Shown here: in pieces, positions 7,179-16,535 of the stretch
Layout: the number at the start of each line of letters is the position of its first letter
Position numbering within the stretch: the stretch's first letter is position 1
Translations under genes and position numbers: made by a program
The notes under the pieces: model-generated
What the model saw: only the letters and a program-made list of their open reading frames with translations
Told to the model about the DNA's origin: nothing
Database searches by the model: none
DNA from: JBGQBN01 sp041494805
GTDB taxonomy: Bacteria > Acidobacteriota > Terriglobia > Terriglobales > Acidobacteriaceae
Direction: 5' to 3'
Length of the DNA: 64,000 nt
Assembly (NCBI GenBank): GCA_041494805.1
Contig: JBGQBN010000006.1
Span: 59,580-123,579 of the forward strand

Positions 7179-8309
7179 TCACGCCGCTGCCGGGCGCTGA
7201 TTGTCTTCGGGCGGCGCCTCGATATCCTCCAGTTTCTGCTTGCGATGCAGGAATACGTATGCACCAAGCAGCGTCATCATCAACAGCGCCACGATCATCA
7301 TGAGCAGCGCGAAACCAGCCATGCTGCGTACGGGGCCGACCGCCTCGCGCTCCTCCTGGCTAGCCAGCACAACCCAGGGCAGATTCGGATAGGCTTCTCG
7401 CAGCCCGGTATCGGCGAACCCGATTAAGTAGGATTCGCCCTTGGGTAGGGTGGCGTAGATGTATCCGGCCTCCCGACCTCGGAGCGTTCCCAGCGCGTCC
7501 CGGATCGCGGCATACTCCTCGGACCTAATCTTCATGCCGGGAGTCACGCCCGGAGCCTGGATCACTAGCCCGTCGTCGCGCGCCAGGAATAGGCGCCCCG
7601 TGCGCCCGATCTGCTGCCCGCTCAGTTGTGCGAACAGCGGTGATAGGTCCACTAGCGCCGTGACCGCACCAACGAACCGACCCGTGCCTTCCTGCAGAAT
7701 CGGATAGGCGACGTCGACGTAGTACAGACGGTTCTGCTCGTCGTAGCGCACGTCCGATACGCGAATGGCGCCCTGTCCCTGTGAGTAGAGCAAGCGCCAG
7801 TACTGGCGGTCGGTCGGGAAGTAGTCCAAGGGCTTGTCAGTTGCGGCGACAGTCGATCCGCTGATGTCGGCCACGATGATTTTCAGCAGCTTTGCGTTTA
7901 GCTCTCGCTCCCGGCGCAACTCACGCGCCAAGTCGGAGGTCAGAATACTCCGGGCCAGTGCGTCGACTTCCGACGTATTCCATTTGCTTTCGATCGCGTC
8001 CACCTTGCTGCGAACTGCGTCCTCACTGAGGTGTTCGTACGACCGGTTCGCGGAAGTTACGGCCTGCACAATGCTAGGGGTGTTTGCGATCGCGCCCACA
8101 TCTTTCACGAACTCTGCCACAAACCTGGAAGTGATCTCTGCTGATGTTCGGGTGAGGACACGGAAATGGTCGCCGTTCATCTGGCGAACGTAGCTATCCC
8201 CCTGCAACGCGACATAGAAGCCAAAGACCGTCAGGGGAACGAGAATTAGCATGAGCCCTACGAGGAGTCTTTGAAGGGAAGTACGGAATTCCAGAGGATC
8301 GAGAGGCAT
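7179..8309 (-). CDS. Orphan double-Cache membrane sensor
   Basis: The protein has an N-terminal membrane helix (about residues 14-36), a large extracytoplasmic region of about 270 residues, and a second helix near the end (GFALLMMIVALLMMTLLGAY). The outer region carries dCache features: PLDYFPTDRQYWRLLYSQGQ, VRYDEQNRLYYVDVAYPI, VGAVTALVDLSPLF. After the second helix only about 30 residues remain, with no HAMP, kinase, GGDEF or chemoreceptor module. It may act through a partner or be a truncated receptor. ATG 8309 is chosen for its ribosome site GGAGGTGTCCC. It leads the leftward set with the EF-P-like gene 58 bases on. Confidence 0.75.
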   Translation of the reverse strand: MPLDPLEFRTSLQRLLVGLMLILVPLTVFGFYVALQGDSYVRQMNGDHFRVLTRTSAEITSRFVAEFVKDVGAIANTPSIVQAVTSANRSYEHLSEDAVRSKVDAIESKWNTSEVDALARSILTSDLARELRRERELNAKLLKIIVADISGSTVAATDKPLDYFPTDRQYWRLLYSQGQGAIRVSDVRYDEQNRLYYVDVAYPILQEGTGRFVGAVTALVDLSPLFAQLSGQQIGRTGRLFLARDDGLVIQAPGVTPGMKIRSEEYAAIRDALGTLRGREAGYIYATLPKGESYLIGFADTGLREAYPNLPWVVLASQEEREAVGPVRSMAGFALLMMIVALLMMTLLGAYVFLHRKQKLEDIEAPPEDNQRPAAA

Positions 8310-8639
8310 GGGACACCTCCTCTTTTGCGGCCTATCGGTCTCCGCAACAGCGATCAAACCTGCGATCGACCTCAGGCGCAGTCATTCCGACCATAGGCTA
8401 GCTACCACCGGTCCTCGGTGTCTGTGATTCAACGCACAGCACGCAGCCTGTTGCAGTCCATAGAAGCCAACCGGTGGGCGTCTCGGGAAATGGCCGCCTC
8501 CGTCCGGCGGGCTCACTTGGTAGGCCGGAGGACTGGTCACCGGTGTCACAAGGTGGTATGACTCGGATCACTGCGAGGGCGTGAAGAAGCCGTTAACTTG
8601 ACTAGGGACATTCTGCAGGCACGGCCGCAGGGGACAACC
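8310..8639. other. Divergent intergenic region
   Basis: About 330 bases separate the leftward Cache gene from the rightward acetyl-CoA synthetase remnant, so promoters for both directions are expected. I see partial inverted sequence around ACCGGT (8408-8413, 8470-8475, 8540-8545) but no clear -35/-10 pair or known operator. No coding sequence is supported. Confidence 0.4.
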
Positions 8640-8939
8640 ATGAGCGCCCCGCCTTCCTACGAGCAACTCACCGCCAATTTCAGTTGGGGTGTTGCCGAGC
8701 GACAGTTAGGATATCGGCCCGGCGACTCCATCAACATTGGCTGGATGTGCAGTGACCGCATCTGCCAGCTGGGAATGTCGAGGAAGTTGGCACTACTTTG
8801 GGAAGACTATCAGGGCAACCAAAAGCGCTTTAGTTATGACGACGTCCGAACTCTGAGGCAGCCATGCTCTGCGCAGAACTTGAGCGGATGGAAGCGGAGT
8901 TCGACGACATTCTTACCGCCCTGGAGAATCCGGACCTGA
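8640..8939 (+). pseudogene. Acetyl-CoA synthetase, N-terminal fragment only
   Basis: From ATG 8640 the frame encodes the start of an acetate/propionate-CoA ligase: SYEQLTANFSWGVAERQLGY, SINIGWMCSDRI, KLALLWEDYQGNQKRFSYDD. Homology ends at about 8853 after some 71 residues, against about 600 or more in the family, and the rest of the frame is unrelated. The AMP-binding core is absent, so no activity is expected. It marks a recombination break within the island. Confidence 0.75.
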
Positions 8940-9046
8940 CGGAGCAAGAAAGAAGGTCTCTGCAGGACGCTTATACCCGGCTGAGCCGCGGCATCCAGGA
9001 TCATCAGAAGGCAGGTCACGAAGGACGCTCTTGTTTTGAAGAATAA
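8864..9046 (+). CDS. Small acidic protein, unknown
   Basis: The 60-residue product is helical and acidic (AELERMEAEFDDILTALENP) with a His-rich end (IQDHQKAGHEGRSCFEE). The pattern reads like a real protein, not a frame shadow. A weak ribosome site (GAGGCAG) precedes the ATG. It begins where the acetyl-CoA synthetase remnant loses homology, so it may have been moved there by the same event. No function is assigned. Confidence 0.5.
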   Translation: MLCAELERMEAEFDDILTALENPDLTEQERRSLQDAYTRLSRGIQDHQKAGHEGRSCFEE

Positions 9047-9254
9047 GAATCGGGAGAAGCGTACTTATTCATTGGCACGGTGAGGCTCTTCGGAACAGAC
9101 ACCAACAATGAGTTTTCCAGCGTGGCCCCGGGACGCTGCAATAGGTGGGAAATGGACGTGCCGAAATCGGTTTCCGGACGTCTTGGATCGATGGAAGCGA
9201 GGTACACCGGACTTCAGGGCGGATAGAGAACCGCGAGATCGCTTGGAGGTGCGC

Positions 9255-10547
9255 ATGGCAGCATTGGCGAAGTCCCTATTCGGCGCGACGCCGACCGTGA
9301 TTTGTGCTGAGTTCCTGGATGCGCTCCTGACGGATTATCCGGAGCGTGACTTTCAGGTTCGGTTGTGGGACGGCACCGCCTGGGGGGCGGAAAGGCAGCC
9401 GCGCTTCACGCTGGTTCTGAAGCATCCGGGAGTGCTAACTGACATGTTTCTCTCGCCCAGCGAACTGACCCTGGGAGAAGCCTACGTTTGCGACGACTTC
9501 GACATTGAGGGCGACATCGAAGCCGCTTTCGAATTGGCAGATTATCTGCTGGGACAGCAGCGCAGCCTAGGGGAGAATTTTGATCTTAACAAGCAGCTGC
9601 AAAAGCTGTCTAAGAGTGATCTCCCGCGCACCAGCCCACATCCCACTAGATTCTCGGGACTGGTCCACTCCAGGGATCGGGACCGAAGGGCCGTCAGGTA
9701 TCACTATGATCTCCCGGCCGAGTTCTACGCGTTGTGGCTGGATCAGCACATGGTCTACTCCTGCGCCTACTTCGCCACGCCGGAAGACGACCTGGATACC
9801 GCCCAGATGCGCAAGTTGGATTACATCTGCAGGAAGCTGCGGCTGCGCCCAGGCGAGCGTCTCTTGGATATCGGCTGCGGTTGGGGTGGATTGGTGATGC
9901 ACGCGGCCGCACACTACGGCGTCGAAGCTGTGGGGATCACACTCAGTGTGCCGCAGGCGGAGGTGGCACGAAAACGCCTGCGCGAAGCAGGCCTAAATGA
10001 TCGATGCCGCGTGGATGTTTCGGACTTTCGCGACATCGACCAGGGCCAGCAGTACGACAAGATTGTCAGCGTCGGCATGTTTGAGCACGTCGGTGAAGCG
10101 CTACTGCCGGATTACTTCCGCCAGGCTTGGAGCCAACTGCGGCCGGGTGGTGTGTTCCTGAACCACGGGATTAGCTATTGCGCCACCTATCAGCGGCGGG
10201 GCCCGTCCTTCACTGACCGTTACGTGTTTCCTGACAGCGAACTCGTACCGATTAGCACCAGCCTTCGAGCGGCGGAGCTGAGCGGTTTTGAAGTGAGGGA
10301 TGTTGAGAGTTTGCGTGAGCACTACGCCTTGACACTCCACCACTGGGTCCGGCGTCTGGAGGGTCATGCAGAGGAGGCACATCGGATCACCGACGATACT
10401 ACTTACCGCATATGGCGCCTCTATATGGCGGGCGCGGCACATGGATTCCGGAGCGGGCGTCTGAACGTATACCAAACCCTCTTTGCCAAGCCGTTGTACG
10501 GGCGGAGTGGTTTGCCACTGACCCGTCAAGATTGGTATCGGGTGTAG
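9255..10547 (+). CDS. cfa: Cyclopropane-fatty-acyl-phospholipid synthase family methyltransferase
   Basis: The 430-residue enzyme has an N-terminal lipid-facing domain (about 1-140, with LTLGEAYVCDDFDIEGDIEA), then a SAM-dependent domain starting RAVRYHYDLPAEFYALWLD. The SAM loop is RLLDIGCGWGG, and IVSVGMFEHVG matches the family active-site region. Such enzymes add a methylene or methyl group from SAM to unsaturated phospholipid chains, often under stress. ATG 9255 is chosen because GGAGGTG lies just before it; the frame is open from 9108 but those residues look non-coding. It stands alone on the plus strand in the island. Confidence 0.88.
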   Translation: MAALAKSLFGATPTVICAEFLDALLTDYPERDFQVRLWDGTAWGAERQPRFTLVLKHPGVLTDMFLSPSELTLGEAYVCDDFDIEGDIEAAFELADYLLGQQRSLGENFDLNKQLQKLSKSDLPRTSPHPTRFSGLVHSRDRDRRAVRYHYDLPAEFYALWLDQHMVYSCAYFATPEDDLDTAQMRKLDYICRKLRLRPGERLLDIGCGWGGLVMHAAAHYGVEAVGITLSVPQAEVARKRLREAGLNDRCRVDVSDFRDIDQGQQYDKIVSVGMFEHVGEALLPDYFRQAWSQLRPGGVFLNHGISYCATYQRRGPSFTDRYVFPDSELVPISTSLRAAELSGFEVRDVESLREHYALTLHHWVRRLEGHAEEAHRITDDTTYRIWRLYMAGAAHGFRSGRLNVYQTLFAKPLYGRSGLPLTRQDWYRV

Positions 10548-10675
10548 GCCAAGCCGATCCGAATCTCGTCACTGGAAGAGTGTCGCGCGTCGAGTCGTAG
10601 CCCAGCACGAGGCAGCTGCTTGAAACCTGGGAATCGTCGCCTTGACCGTCTGCCGCCTCTCCCTTCAATCTTTTC

Positions 10676-11116
10676 TCACGCTACGACCATCGCGTCAGTC
10701 ACAAATCGGAACCGGAGAAAGGCCTGTCCATCAAGAGTAAGCACTACTCTGTAGCCATGCCAAGAGATCAGCTGCATCTCCTCCAGGAACTGAGCCCACT
10801 GCAAGAAATCGCAACCGTCGTAAATTTCCGGGAAACGAGCAGCGGCTTTTTCATAGATTGGCCGCAAGCTCGCAACAGGAATGCCGGATGTCCGGGCAGA
10901 GTCTATAAGCTCCAGAGCCGCGATGGGCGCTTCCCAAAGAACTGAGTAGATTGGATCGAACGCTTCGGTAATCGAGATCAAGGAGAGCGGCTTTGCCAGC
11001 GTCAGATTTCTCTTGTGATGAATCGCTCGCGATTCTAGTGCGTCCACAGCCCGCAGTAAGACCACAACGATGACGAAAAGCAGGATTGAGGCAATGGCCA
11101 AAATGAGTACCGGCAT
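10676..11116 (-). CDS. Single-pass membrane protein, unknown
   Basis: The 146-residue protein begins with one membrane helix (LILAIASILLFVIVVVLL), followed by a cytoplasm-type region of about 115 residues. That part contains FLEEMQLISWHGYRVVLTLD and ends at FVTDAMVVA. A ribosome site (GAGGTGG) lies before ATG 11116. It converges with the CFA-type gene across about 130 bases that hold nothing clear. No family is recognised. Confidence 0.6.
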   Translation of the reverse strand: MPVLILAIASILLFVIVVVLLRAVDALESRAIHHKRNLTLAKPLSLISITEAFDPIYSVLWEAPIAALELIDSARTSGIPVASLRPIYEKAAARFPEIYDGCDFLQWAQFLEEMQLISWHGYRVVLTLDGQAFLRFRFVTDAMVVA

Positions 11117-11574
11117 GGCCCACCTCTACCCGGATGTTCCCCCCAACTATCTTCTGGTATCCGTGATGCCCGTCACGATCGAGTGTGACGCTCAGAGTCC
11201 AGGGAGCGCGGCGGTCTGATCGAAGGCGGTTCTTCGCACGGCGCTCAGCGAGCTAAACGCTGGGGATCAGCCGGGTTGATCAAGTTCATCATACGCTGGA
11301 CAAGGCTTTTGGGTCGCAATAGGCGAGCGCGGTAACGATAGCGACTGCCCTCTTCTGTGGGTCTCCGCAGGCTGCAGCTATCTGATGATCACCATCTTGT
11401 TAACGATTGAATCCTGTCTCGCACCAGCCTAAAATACCACTAGAGCGAAAAGAGCTCGTTGGCTGGCCGAATCCCGATTCGAGATCCGAGCCTGCCTTGT
11501 TCATCTGACCCAGTTCTGGACCTCGTTCTTTGAAGACCAACCTTGGTCTCCCCTGGTCCCCAGGAGGTGTCGTC
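11117..11574. other. Divergent intergenic region without a recognised gene
   Basis: This 458-base gap separates two membrane-protein genes that read away from each other. Short open frames inside do not look like proteins. Promoters for both sides are expected, but I could not assign a convincing motif. Confidence 0.35.
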
Positions 11575-11925
11575 ATGCTGGGGATGAGTTTGCTTTCCTT
11601 CTTGATGCTCACTCTCATTGGTGCAGTTGTTGCGGTCGCCTACCACAACCTTATCCGCTATCGGTTTCTGGAGGGCAATGATGCTCTGTTCGGGAAGCTG
11701 ATCATCGGTTGGCTTGGAGCATGGTTGGGCTCACCTGTGTTCGGACATTGGTTCTGGACGATTGAGAACGTGTCCGTGGTGCCCGCCATCCTGGGCGCGA
11801 TCGCGACTATCCATTTGACTGTTCTGACGGGTAAGGCGCTTGCCAAGCTTGCAAGCATGCAGCCTGCTGCGACGGAGGAAAAGAAAGTGGAAATCCGTCC
11901 TAGCAAATCGGCTGCAGCAGCGTAG
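11575..11925 (+). CDS. Small integral membrane protein
   Basis: The 116-residue protein has about three membrane helices: MSLLSFLMLTLIGAVVAVAY, then LFGKLIIGWLGAWLGSPVFG, then a third around VPAILGAIATIHLTVLTG. The Gly-rich GWLGAWLGSPVFGHW stretch recalls the GlsB/YeaQ/YmgE family, but the match is weak. ATG 11575 is preceded by GGAGGTG, which decides the start over the ATG at 11530. The charged tail is cytoplasmic. It stands 99 bases before the phosphoribosyltransferase gene and may share its transcript. Confidence 0.6.
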   Translation: MLGMSLLSFLMLTLIGAVVAVAYHNLIRYRFLEGNDALFGKLIIGWLGAWLGSPVFGHWFWTIENVSVVPAILGAIATIHLTVLTGKALAKLASMQPAATEEKKVEIRPSKSAAAA

Positions 11926-12024
11926 GCTGCTGCTCAAATAGCGGCGCTGCCCTGTACTGGAGCAAACAAGCAGCTCTTTGTGTGCCCGAGCGAGTGTGCG
12001 GGACCGAATCGAGAAGGATGCGTT

Positions 12025-12717
12025 ATGTTGTTCCGTGAGGAAGACGAAGATCTCGAAGTGCTCCCATTTGTGGATCGAGCCGAGGCCGGCCGTGTTCTCG
12101 CGAGCAAGCTGTCGGCATACTACGGTCGTGACGACGTGATTGTGCTGGGACTTCCTCGGGGCGGCGTGCCCGTGGCCTTCGCCGTGGCAGGCACGCTGCA
12201 CCTCCCGCTCGATGTCTTTGTTGTCAGTAAGCTCGGCACGCCGTGGAACAAGGAGCTGGCCATGGGTGCGGTGGCTGAGGGCGGCGTGCAGGTACTCGAT
12301 CTCTCTATAGTCAGGAAACTCTTCGTGTCGGAAGAGGACATCCGAGAGGTAGCGACAGCCGCGCGGAAGGAGGTGGAATACCGTCAAGAGTTGTATCGCG
12401 GCGGCCGTCGACCGCTGGAACTAGCTGGAAAGACCATCATCCTCGTGGACGATGGCATTGCGACTGGGTGCAGCATTCTGGCTGCGATTGCAGCTATCCG
12501 CCAGCGAAAAGCCGTGCGGGTTGTGGTGGCCGTTCCAGTCGCTCCAGCCTCCAGCTGCAGCGCCATCCGGATGGAGGCCGACGCTGTCATCAGCGTGGCA
12601 GAGCCGGAAGTGTTCTTGGCCGTCTCACAGTGGTATCAGGACTTCAGCCAGATCGGTGATGGAGATGTGCAACGCCTGCTGGAAAGCGCCGCCGGCTCGC
12701 TGTCGCACGTTGCTTGA
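12025..12717 (+). CDS. Phosphoribosyltransferase family protein
   Basis: The 230-residue protein has the PRPP-binding loop IILVDDGIATGCSI and an N-terminal substrate region DVIVLGLPRGGVPVAFAV. The sequence KLGTPWNKELAMGAVAEGG is typical of stand-alone members often found in stress or accessory clusters. The physiological base is not known for this subgroup. ATG 12025 is used because upstream residues look non-coding and GAAGGATG precedes it. It lies upstream of the NTF2-like, archease and RtcB genes on the same strand, a grouping that hints at nucleotide or RNA salvage. Confidence 0.82.
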   Translation: MLFREEDEDLEVLPFVDRAEAGRVLASKLSAYYGRDDVIVLGLPRGGVPVAFAVAGTLHLPLDVFVVSKLGTPWNKELAMGAVAEGGVQVLDLSIVRKLFVSEEDIREVATAARKEVEYRQELYRGGRRPLELAGKTIILVDDGIATGCSILAAIAAIRQRKAVRVVVAVPVAPASSCSAIRMEADAVISVAEPEVFLAVSQWYQDFSQIGDGDVQRLLESAAGSLSHVA

Positions 12718-12989
12718 TTCTTCCAGCGCTGGGTCGGATAGGGGGACGCGATGCACAGACATTTTTCAAGTCGGGGTGAAGCGCTGGCGGAGGTGACTGC
12801 TGCCAGAGTGTTGGCTCGCCGAACGCAGTCGGCAAGATCAGCATCCATTACACAAGACGGCCGGCGGGGTACAACCGGGCAATGGTTCTCGCAACCTGGG
12901 GAAGCGACTCATCGGCCGAAGAGAAAAAAGGCAGAACGAAGCGGAGATGTCACCACGCTTCTGTAAAAGCTATTCCATGGAGGCCTCTC

Positions 12990-13484
12990 ATGCCATCGAC
13001 TGCGAAGAAGAGCTCCAGACACGCCAGAGTTAGAGTGAACTACACGGTTCGAGGCAGCCGCAAATCCGCTGCAACTGTGAGCCGTAAACTCACAGCAACT
13101 GCCACAATCCGCCGGATCGGCAATGATTGGGCTCGGCATTGGAATGTGGGAGAACTGGACGGAGTGGTTGCCGCTTACGCCGAAGACGCAGTTTATCTTC
13201 CGCCCCACCACCAGGCTGTTCACGGACGCGACGCCATTCGAGAGTATCTGAAAGCACCGCTCGGTCATGGCGTGTCCGACCTGGCGTTCGAAGTCACTTA
13301 CATTAAGCAACAGGGACCCATCGCCTGGGATGTGGGAACGTACCGCATGAACATTCCTCAAAATGACGGTACGAAAAAGGAAGATCATGGCAAATACCTC
13401 AGTGTCTGGAGGCGCGTAGGAAAGAAGTGGTTGTTAGCCGCTGACGCATGGTCCAGCGATTTGCCGCCTTCGGTTGTCCAATGA
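12990..13484 (+). CDS. SnoaL/NTF2-like (DUF4440) protein, island copy
   Basis: The 164-residue protein has a basic N-terminal extension, then an NTF2-like fold: NDWARHWNVGELDGVVAAYA, AVYLPPHHQAVHGRDAI, and KYLSVWRRVGKKWLLAADAW. Such domains form a cone-shaped pocket used by isomerases, hydrolases or binding proteins; the ligand here is unknown. ATG 12990 follows GGAGGCCTCTC. Its stop overlaps the archease start (ATGA), so both are co-translated. A related protein, also ending with W-S-S-x-L-P-P, is encoded at 19953 outside the island. Confidence 0.72.
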   Translation: MPSTAKKSSRHARVRVNYTVRGSRKSAATVSRKLTATATIRRIGNDWARHWNVGELDGVVAAYAEDAVYLPPHHQAVHGRDAIREYLKAPLGHGVSDLAFEVTYIKQQGPIAWDVGTYRMNIPQNDGTKKEDHGKYLSVWRRVGKKWLLAADAWSSDLPPSVVQ

Positions 13485-13885
13485 TGAGTTTTGAGGAAAT
13501 CGAGCACACAGCCGACCGGGCTTTTCGCGTGAAGGGCCGTGACCTAGAAGGTTTGCTGGAAAATGCGGCCCGGGCGATGCAGGCCTTGGACGGAGTCGGA
13601 CCAGCCGGGGAGCCATCTGCGACCCGAGACATAGAAGTCGAAGGGGTTGACCGTGAGTCGCTGCTGGTGAACTGGCTGAATGAAATCCTGTTCCTGGAAG
13701 AGACACATCAGCTCGTCTGTGAGCGCTTCCATATTTATGAACTCAACGATTGTCGCCTGCGCGCGCGAGTCGAGACCCGGGAGTGCAACGAAAGCCATAC
13801 ACACATCAAGGCCGCAACATTTCACAATTTGAAAATACGCCAGACTTCTGCAGGCCTCGAGGCGGAGATCGTGCTGGATGTGTAA
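13481..13885 (+). CDS. Archease, RtcB activator
   Basis: The 134-residue protein opens with the family signature SFEEIEHTADRAFRVKG and contains LLVNWLNEILFLEETHQ and IKAATFHNLKI, with the conserved acidic residues near the start and the C-terminal end. Archease speeds guanylylation of RtcB and broadens its NTP use. The start at 13481 overlaps the stop of the NTF2-like gene by four bases, and RtcB follows 24 bases downstream, so the three form one operon. Confidence 0.92.
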   Translation: MMSFEEIEHTADRAFRVKGRDLEGLLENAARAMQALDGVGPAGEPSATRDIEVEGVDRESLLVNWLNEILFLEETHQLVCERFHIYELNDCRLRARVETRECNESHTHIKAATFHNLKIRQTSAGLEAEIVLDV

Positions 13886-13909
13886 CTTTCAAGTAGGCGG
13901 GAGCCGGTC

Positions 13910-15358
13910 GTGTTGAGCAAAGGAGATTTCGTCCGCATAGCCGACAATATCTGGATCCCGTCGACATTTCGCGACGACATGCGTGTGCCCGCGCGCCTTT
14001 ACGCCGATGAAGAGCTGTTGGGCGCGGCTCTCGGTGATAACTCCGTGGTACAACTCGTGAACACGACTACGCTACCCGGGGTGATCAGACACGCCATCGC
14101 GATGCCCGACATTCACCAAGGTTACGGCTTCCCGATCGGGGGAGTCGTGGCGACACGCCTTCCTGAAGGAGTCATTTCCCCAGGGGGAGTCGGCTATGAC
14201 ATTAACTGTGGCGTGCGGCTCTTGGTATCACTGACGGCGGCTGAGGAGATCAAGCCGTTCCTCGAAGACATCGTCTCTTCCTTATATGTGAATTGCCCGA
14301 GCGGCGTGGGCTCACGCGGGCATATGCGTCTCACCAACACCGAGTTGGACAGAGTTCTGCAAGAAGGTTCGCGCTGGATGCTGGAGAAGGGATATGCATC
14401 CCGGGAAGACTTGGATCGCACCGAGGAGTTCGGCCGAGTGCCCGGCGCCGATGCCGCCTTTGTCTCCGACCGCGCTCGTGAACGTGGGCGGGACCAGCTG
14501 GGGACCCTGGGCGCCGGAAACCACTTCATCGAGGTGGACAAGGTAGCTGAAGTTTTCGATCAGGCCATTGCTGCACGTTTGGGTATTTACTCGGGAAATG
14601 TCGCGGTGCAGGTTCACTGCGGCTCCCGTGGCCTTGGCCACCAGGTATGCCAAGACTACGTAAGCCGATTCCAGAAGGCAGTGCGGGATTATGGGATCAC
14701 CCTACCAGATCGAGAACTAGTCTGCGCGCCATTTGATTCCAAGGAGGGGCAAGAATACTTCCACGCCATGGCATGTGCCGCGAACTTCGCCTTCGCCAAC
14801 CGGCAGCTGCTGACGCATATGATCCGGCACAGCTTCGAGCAAGTATTGGCGGGCAAGATCAAAGATTTCGAGTTGCGTCAGGTGTACGACATCGCTCACA
14901 ACATGGCCAAAGTTGAGGAGCACGACATTGATGGCCACCGAATCCGCGTTTGCGTACACCGCAAAGGCTCGACTCGGGCATTCGGACCCGGGTCTAGCGT
15001 GCTTCCAGAAGACCTGCGCGACATCGGGCAACCCGTACTGATACCCGGTTCCATGGGGACAGCCTCGTATGTTCTGATCGGCACAACCGAAGCCATGCAG
15101 CAGACCTTCGGTTCCACGTGTCATGGAGCGGGCCGAGTGATGAGCCGAGCCAAGGCCAGGAAGATGATCCGGGAAACGGAATTACGCGACCAGTTGAGAG
15201 CCCGAGGAATTCTGATTTGTGCCGGAACCATGAGTGGGCTGGCGGAAGAGGCTCCCGCTGCCTACAAAGACGTATCGCGTGTGGTTGAAGTAGTCCACAG
15301 GCTGGGGATCGGTAGGAAAGTTGCGCGACTGGAGCCTGTTGCCGTAATCAAGGGATAG
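13910..15358 (+). CDS. rtcB: RNA-splicing ligase RtcB
   Basis: The 482-residue enzyme joins RNA 2',3'-cyclic phosphate or 3'-phosphate ends to 5'-hydroxyl ends with GTP and Mn2+. Metal-binding motifs are present: GVGYDINCGVR, LGTLGAGNHFIEVD, HCGSRGLGHQ and HNMAK. HRKGSTRAFGPG and PGSMGTASYV bind GTP. STCHGAGR holds the His that is guanylylated. The start is GTG 13910; a TTG directly follows as an alternative. The family length is normal, so it looks functional. With archease it forms an RNA-repair pair inside a tRNA-bounded island. Confidence 0.96.
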   Translation: MLSKGDFVRIADNIWIPSTFRDDMRVPARLYADEELLGAALGDNSVVQLVNTTTLPGVIRHAIAMPDIHQGYGFPIGGVVATRLPEGVISPGGVGYDINCGVRLLVSLTAAEEIKPFLEDIVSSLYVNCPSGVGSRGHMRLTNTELDRVLQEGSRWMLEKGYASREDLDRTEEFGRVPGADAAFVSDRARERGRDQLGTLGAGNHFIEVDKVAEVFDQAIAARLGIYSGNVAVQVHCGSRGLGHQVCQDYVSRFQKAVRDYGITLPDRELVCAPFDSKEGQEYFHAMACAANFAFANRQLLTHMIRHSFEQVLAGKIKDFELRQVYDIAHNMAKVEEHDIDGHRIRVCVHRKGSTRAFGPGSSVLPEDLRDIGQPVLIPGSMGTASYVLIGTTEAMQQTFGSTCHGAGRVMSRAKARKMIRETELRDQLRARGILICAGTMSGLAEEAPAAYKDVSRVVEVVHRLGIGRKVARLEPVAVIKG

Positions 15359-15463
15359 TCAGGCCGTTGCCTGGCACCTACCCAAGCCACGTGGCCGGGA
15401 TCACTGCACCAAACCGCCAACCGGAATAGCATATTAGATAGAAAGCGCGCGAACGGTTGGTGA

Positions 15464-16393
15464 ATGAACATCGGCTCGGTTTTGGGGGCCGAAATGTCAA
15501 GCTTTGCTTTGCATCGCAGGGCGGAGCGGGTCCCGCTGCGGTCTGCAACGGAGCCCGCAATCCTACCGACTCTCTTTGGCGAGAGCTATGGACTATACAG
15601 GACCCGGAGGAGTTCATTTGTTCTCTCCTTCCTGGCCCACGGGCTTGCAATAGTGTTGCTGTTGTTGTCCGGCAGGTTTGTGGCAGCACATCGCCACCAG
15701 ATTCGCCAGCAAGTCATTGGCATCGTCACTGAAGTCAGCCCTTACCTCCTGCCTCCGTCGGCCTCCAAAGCGGGAGGTGGAGGCGGTGGCGGTGACCGTG
15801 ACAAGCTGGTGGCTTCCAGCGGAGTATTGCCTCGCTTTTCTCGGGAACAACTAGCTCCTCCGGCAGTAGTGGTCCGCAATGAGAGTCCCAAACTGCCAGT
15901 CGAACCAACCGTAGTTGTGCCACCCGATATCCAGCTGTCGCTGCCACAGTCGCGTCTCCTCGGAGACCCGCTGTCTTCTGTTTTAGGCCCCCTTTCAAGT
16001 GGGACCGGTTCAGGCGGCGGCATTGGTTCGGGCAGCGGCGGTGGCGTTGGCTCGGGGCGCGGTCCGGGCGTGGGGCCGGGCTGGGGAGGGGGCATCGGTG
16101 GCGGTGCCTACCGTGTGGGTGGAGGAGTATCCGCCCCGCGCGCCATCTATGCTCCGGACCCGGAGTTCTCCGAGGAAGCTCGTAAAGCCAGGTATCAGGG
16201 GACGGTCGTGTTGTGGCTCATTGTCGGGCCTGATGGGGCCACACACGACATCCGCATTCAGCGCTCGTTAGGCATGGGCCTGGATGAGAAAGCAGTGCAA
16301 GCCATTCGTACGTGGAAGTTTGAACCTGGCCGGAAGGATGGAGTTGCGGTGGCGGTGCAAGTGAGCATTGAGGTCAGTTTTCGGCTCTACTGA
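15464..16393 (+). CDS. TonB-family energy transducer-like protein
   Basis: The protein has an N-terminal membrane helix near residues 50-70 (SSFVLSFLAHGLAIVLLLLS), a periplasmic Pro/Gly-rich spacer with a run of Gly, and a C-terminal TonB domain. That domain reads YAPDPEFSEEARKARYQG, VVLWLIVGPDGATHDI and IRTWKFEPG. TonB passes proton-motive energy to outer-membrane receptors, but no ExbB, ExbD or receptor gene is adjacent. The Gly-rich spacer (GSGSGGGVGSGRGPGVG) replaces the usual Pro-Lys spacer. ATG 15464 or 15494 may be the start. It follows rtcB after 105 bases. Confidence 0.78.
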   Translation: MNIGSVLGAEMSSFALHRRAERVPLRSATEPAILPTLFGESYGLYRTRRSSFVLSFLAHGLAIVLLLLSGRFVAAHRHQIRQQVIGIVTEVSPYLLPPSASKAGGGGGGGDRDKLVASSGVLPRFSREQLAPPAVVVRNESPKLPVEPTVVVPPDIQLSLPQSRLLGDPLSSVLGPLSSGTGSGGGIGSGSGGGVGSGRGPGVGPGWGGGIGGGAYRVGGGVSAPRAIYAPDPEFSEEARKARYQGTVVLWLIVGPDGATHDIRIQRSLGMGLDEKAVQAIRTWKFEPGRKDGVAVAVQVSIEVSFRLY

Positions 16394-16535
16394 GTTTGTT
16401 CGGCAGCCCTGCAAGAGTGGCGCTAAGAACCTCGTGCCGCGCCATGGCTGGTTGTCACTGACAACCTGGCAGAAACAAGGCTGAATAGAATTGAACGGAG
16501 CTGTTTTGGTGCACTCACGCTGCCGGAGGGAGGTT

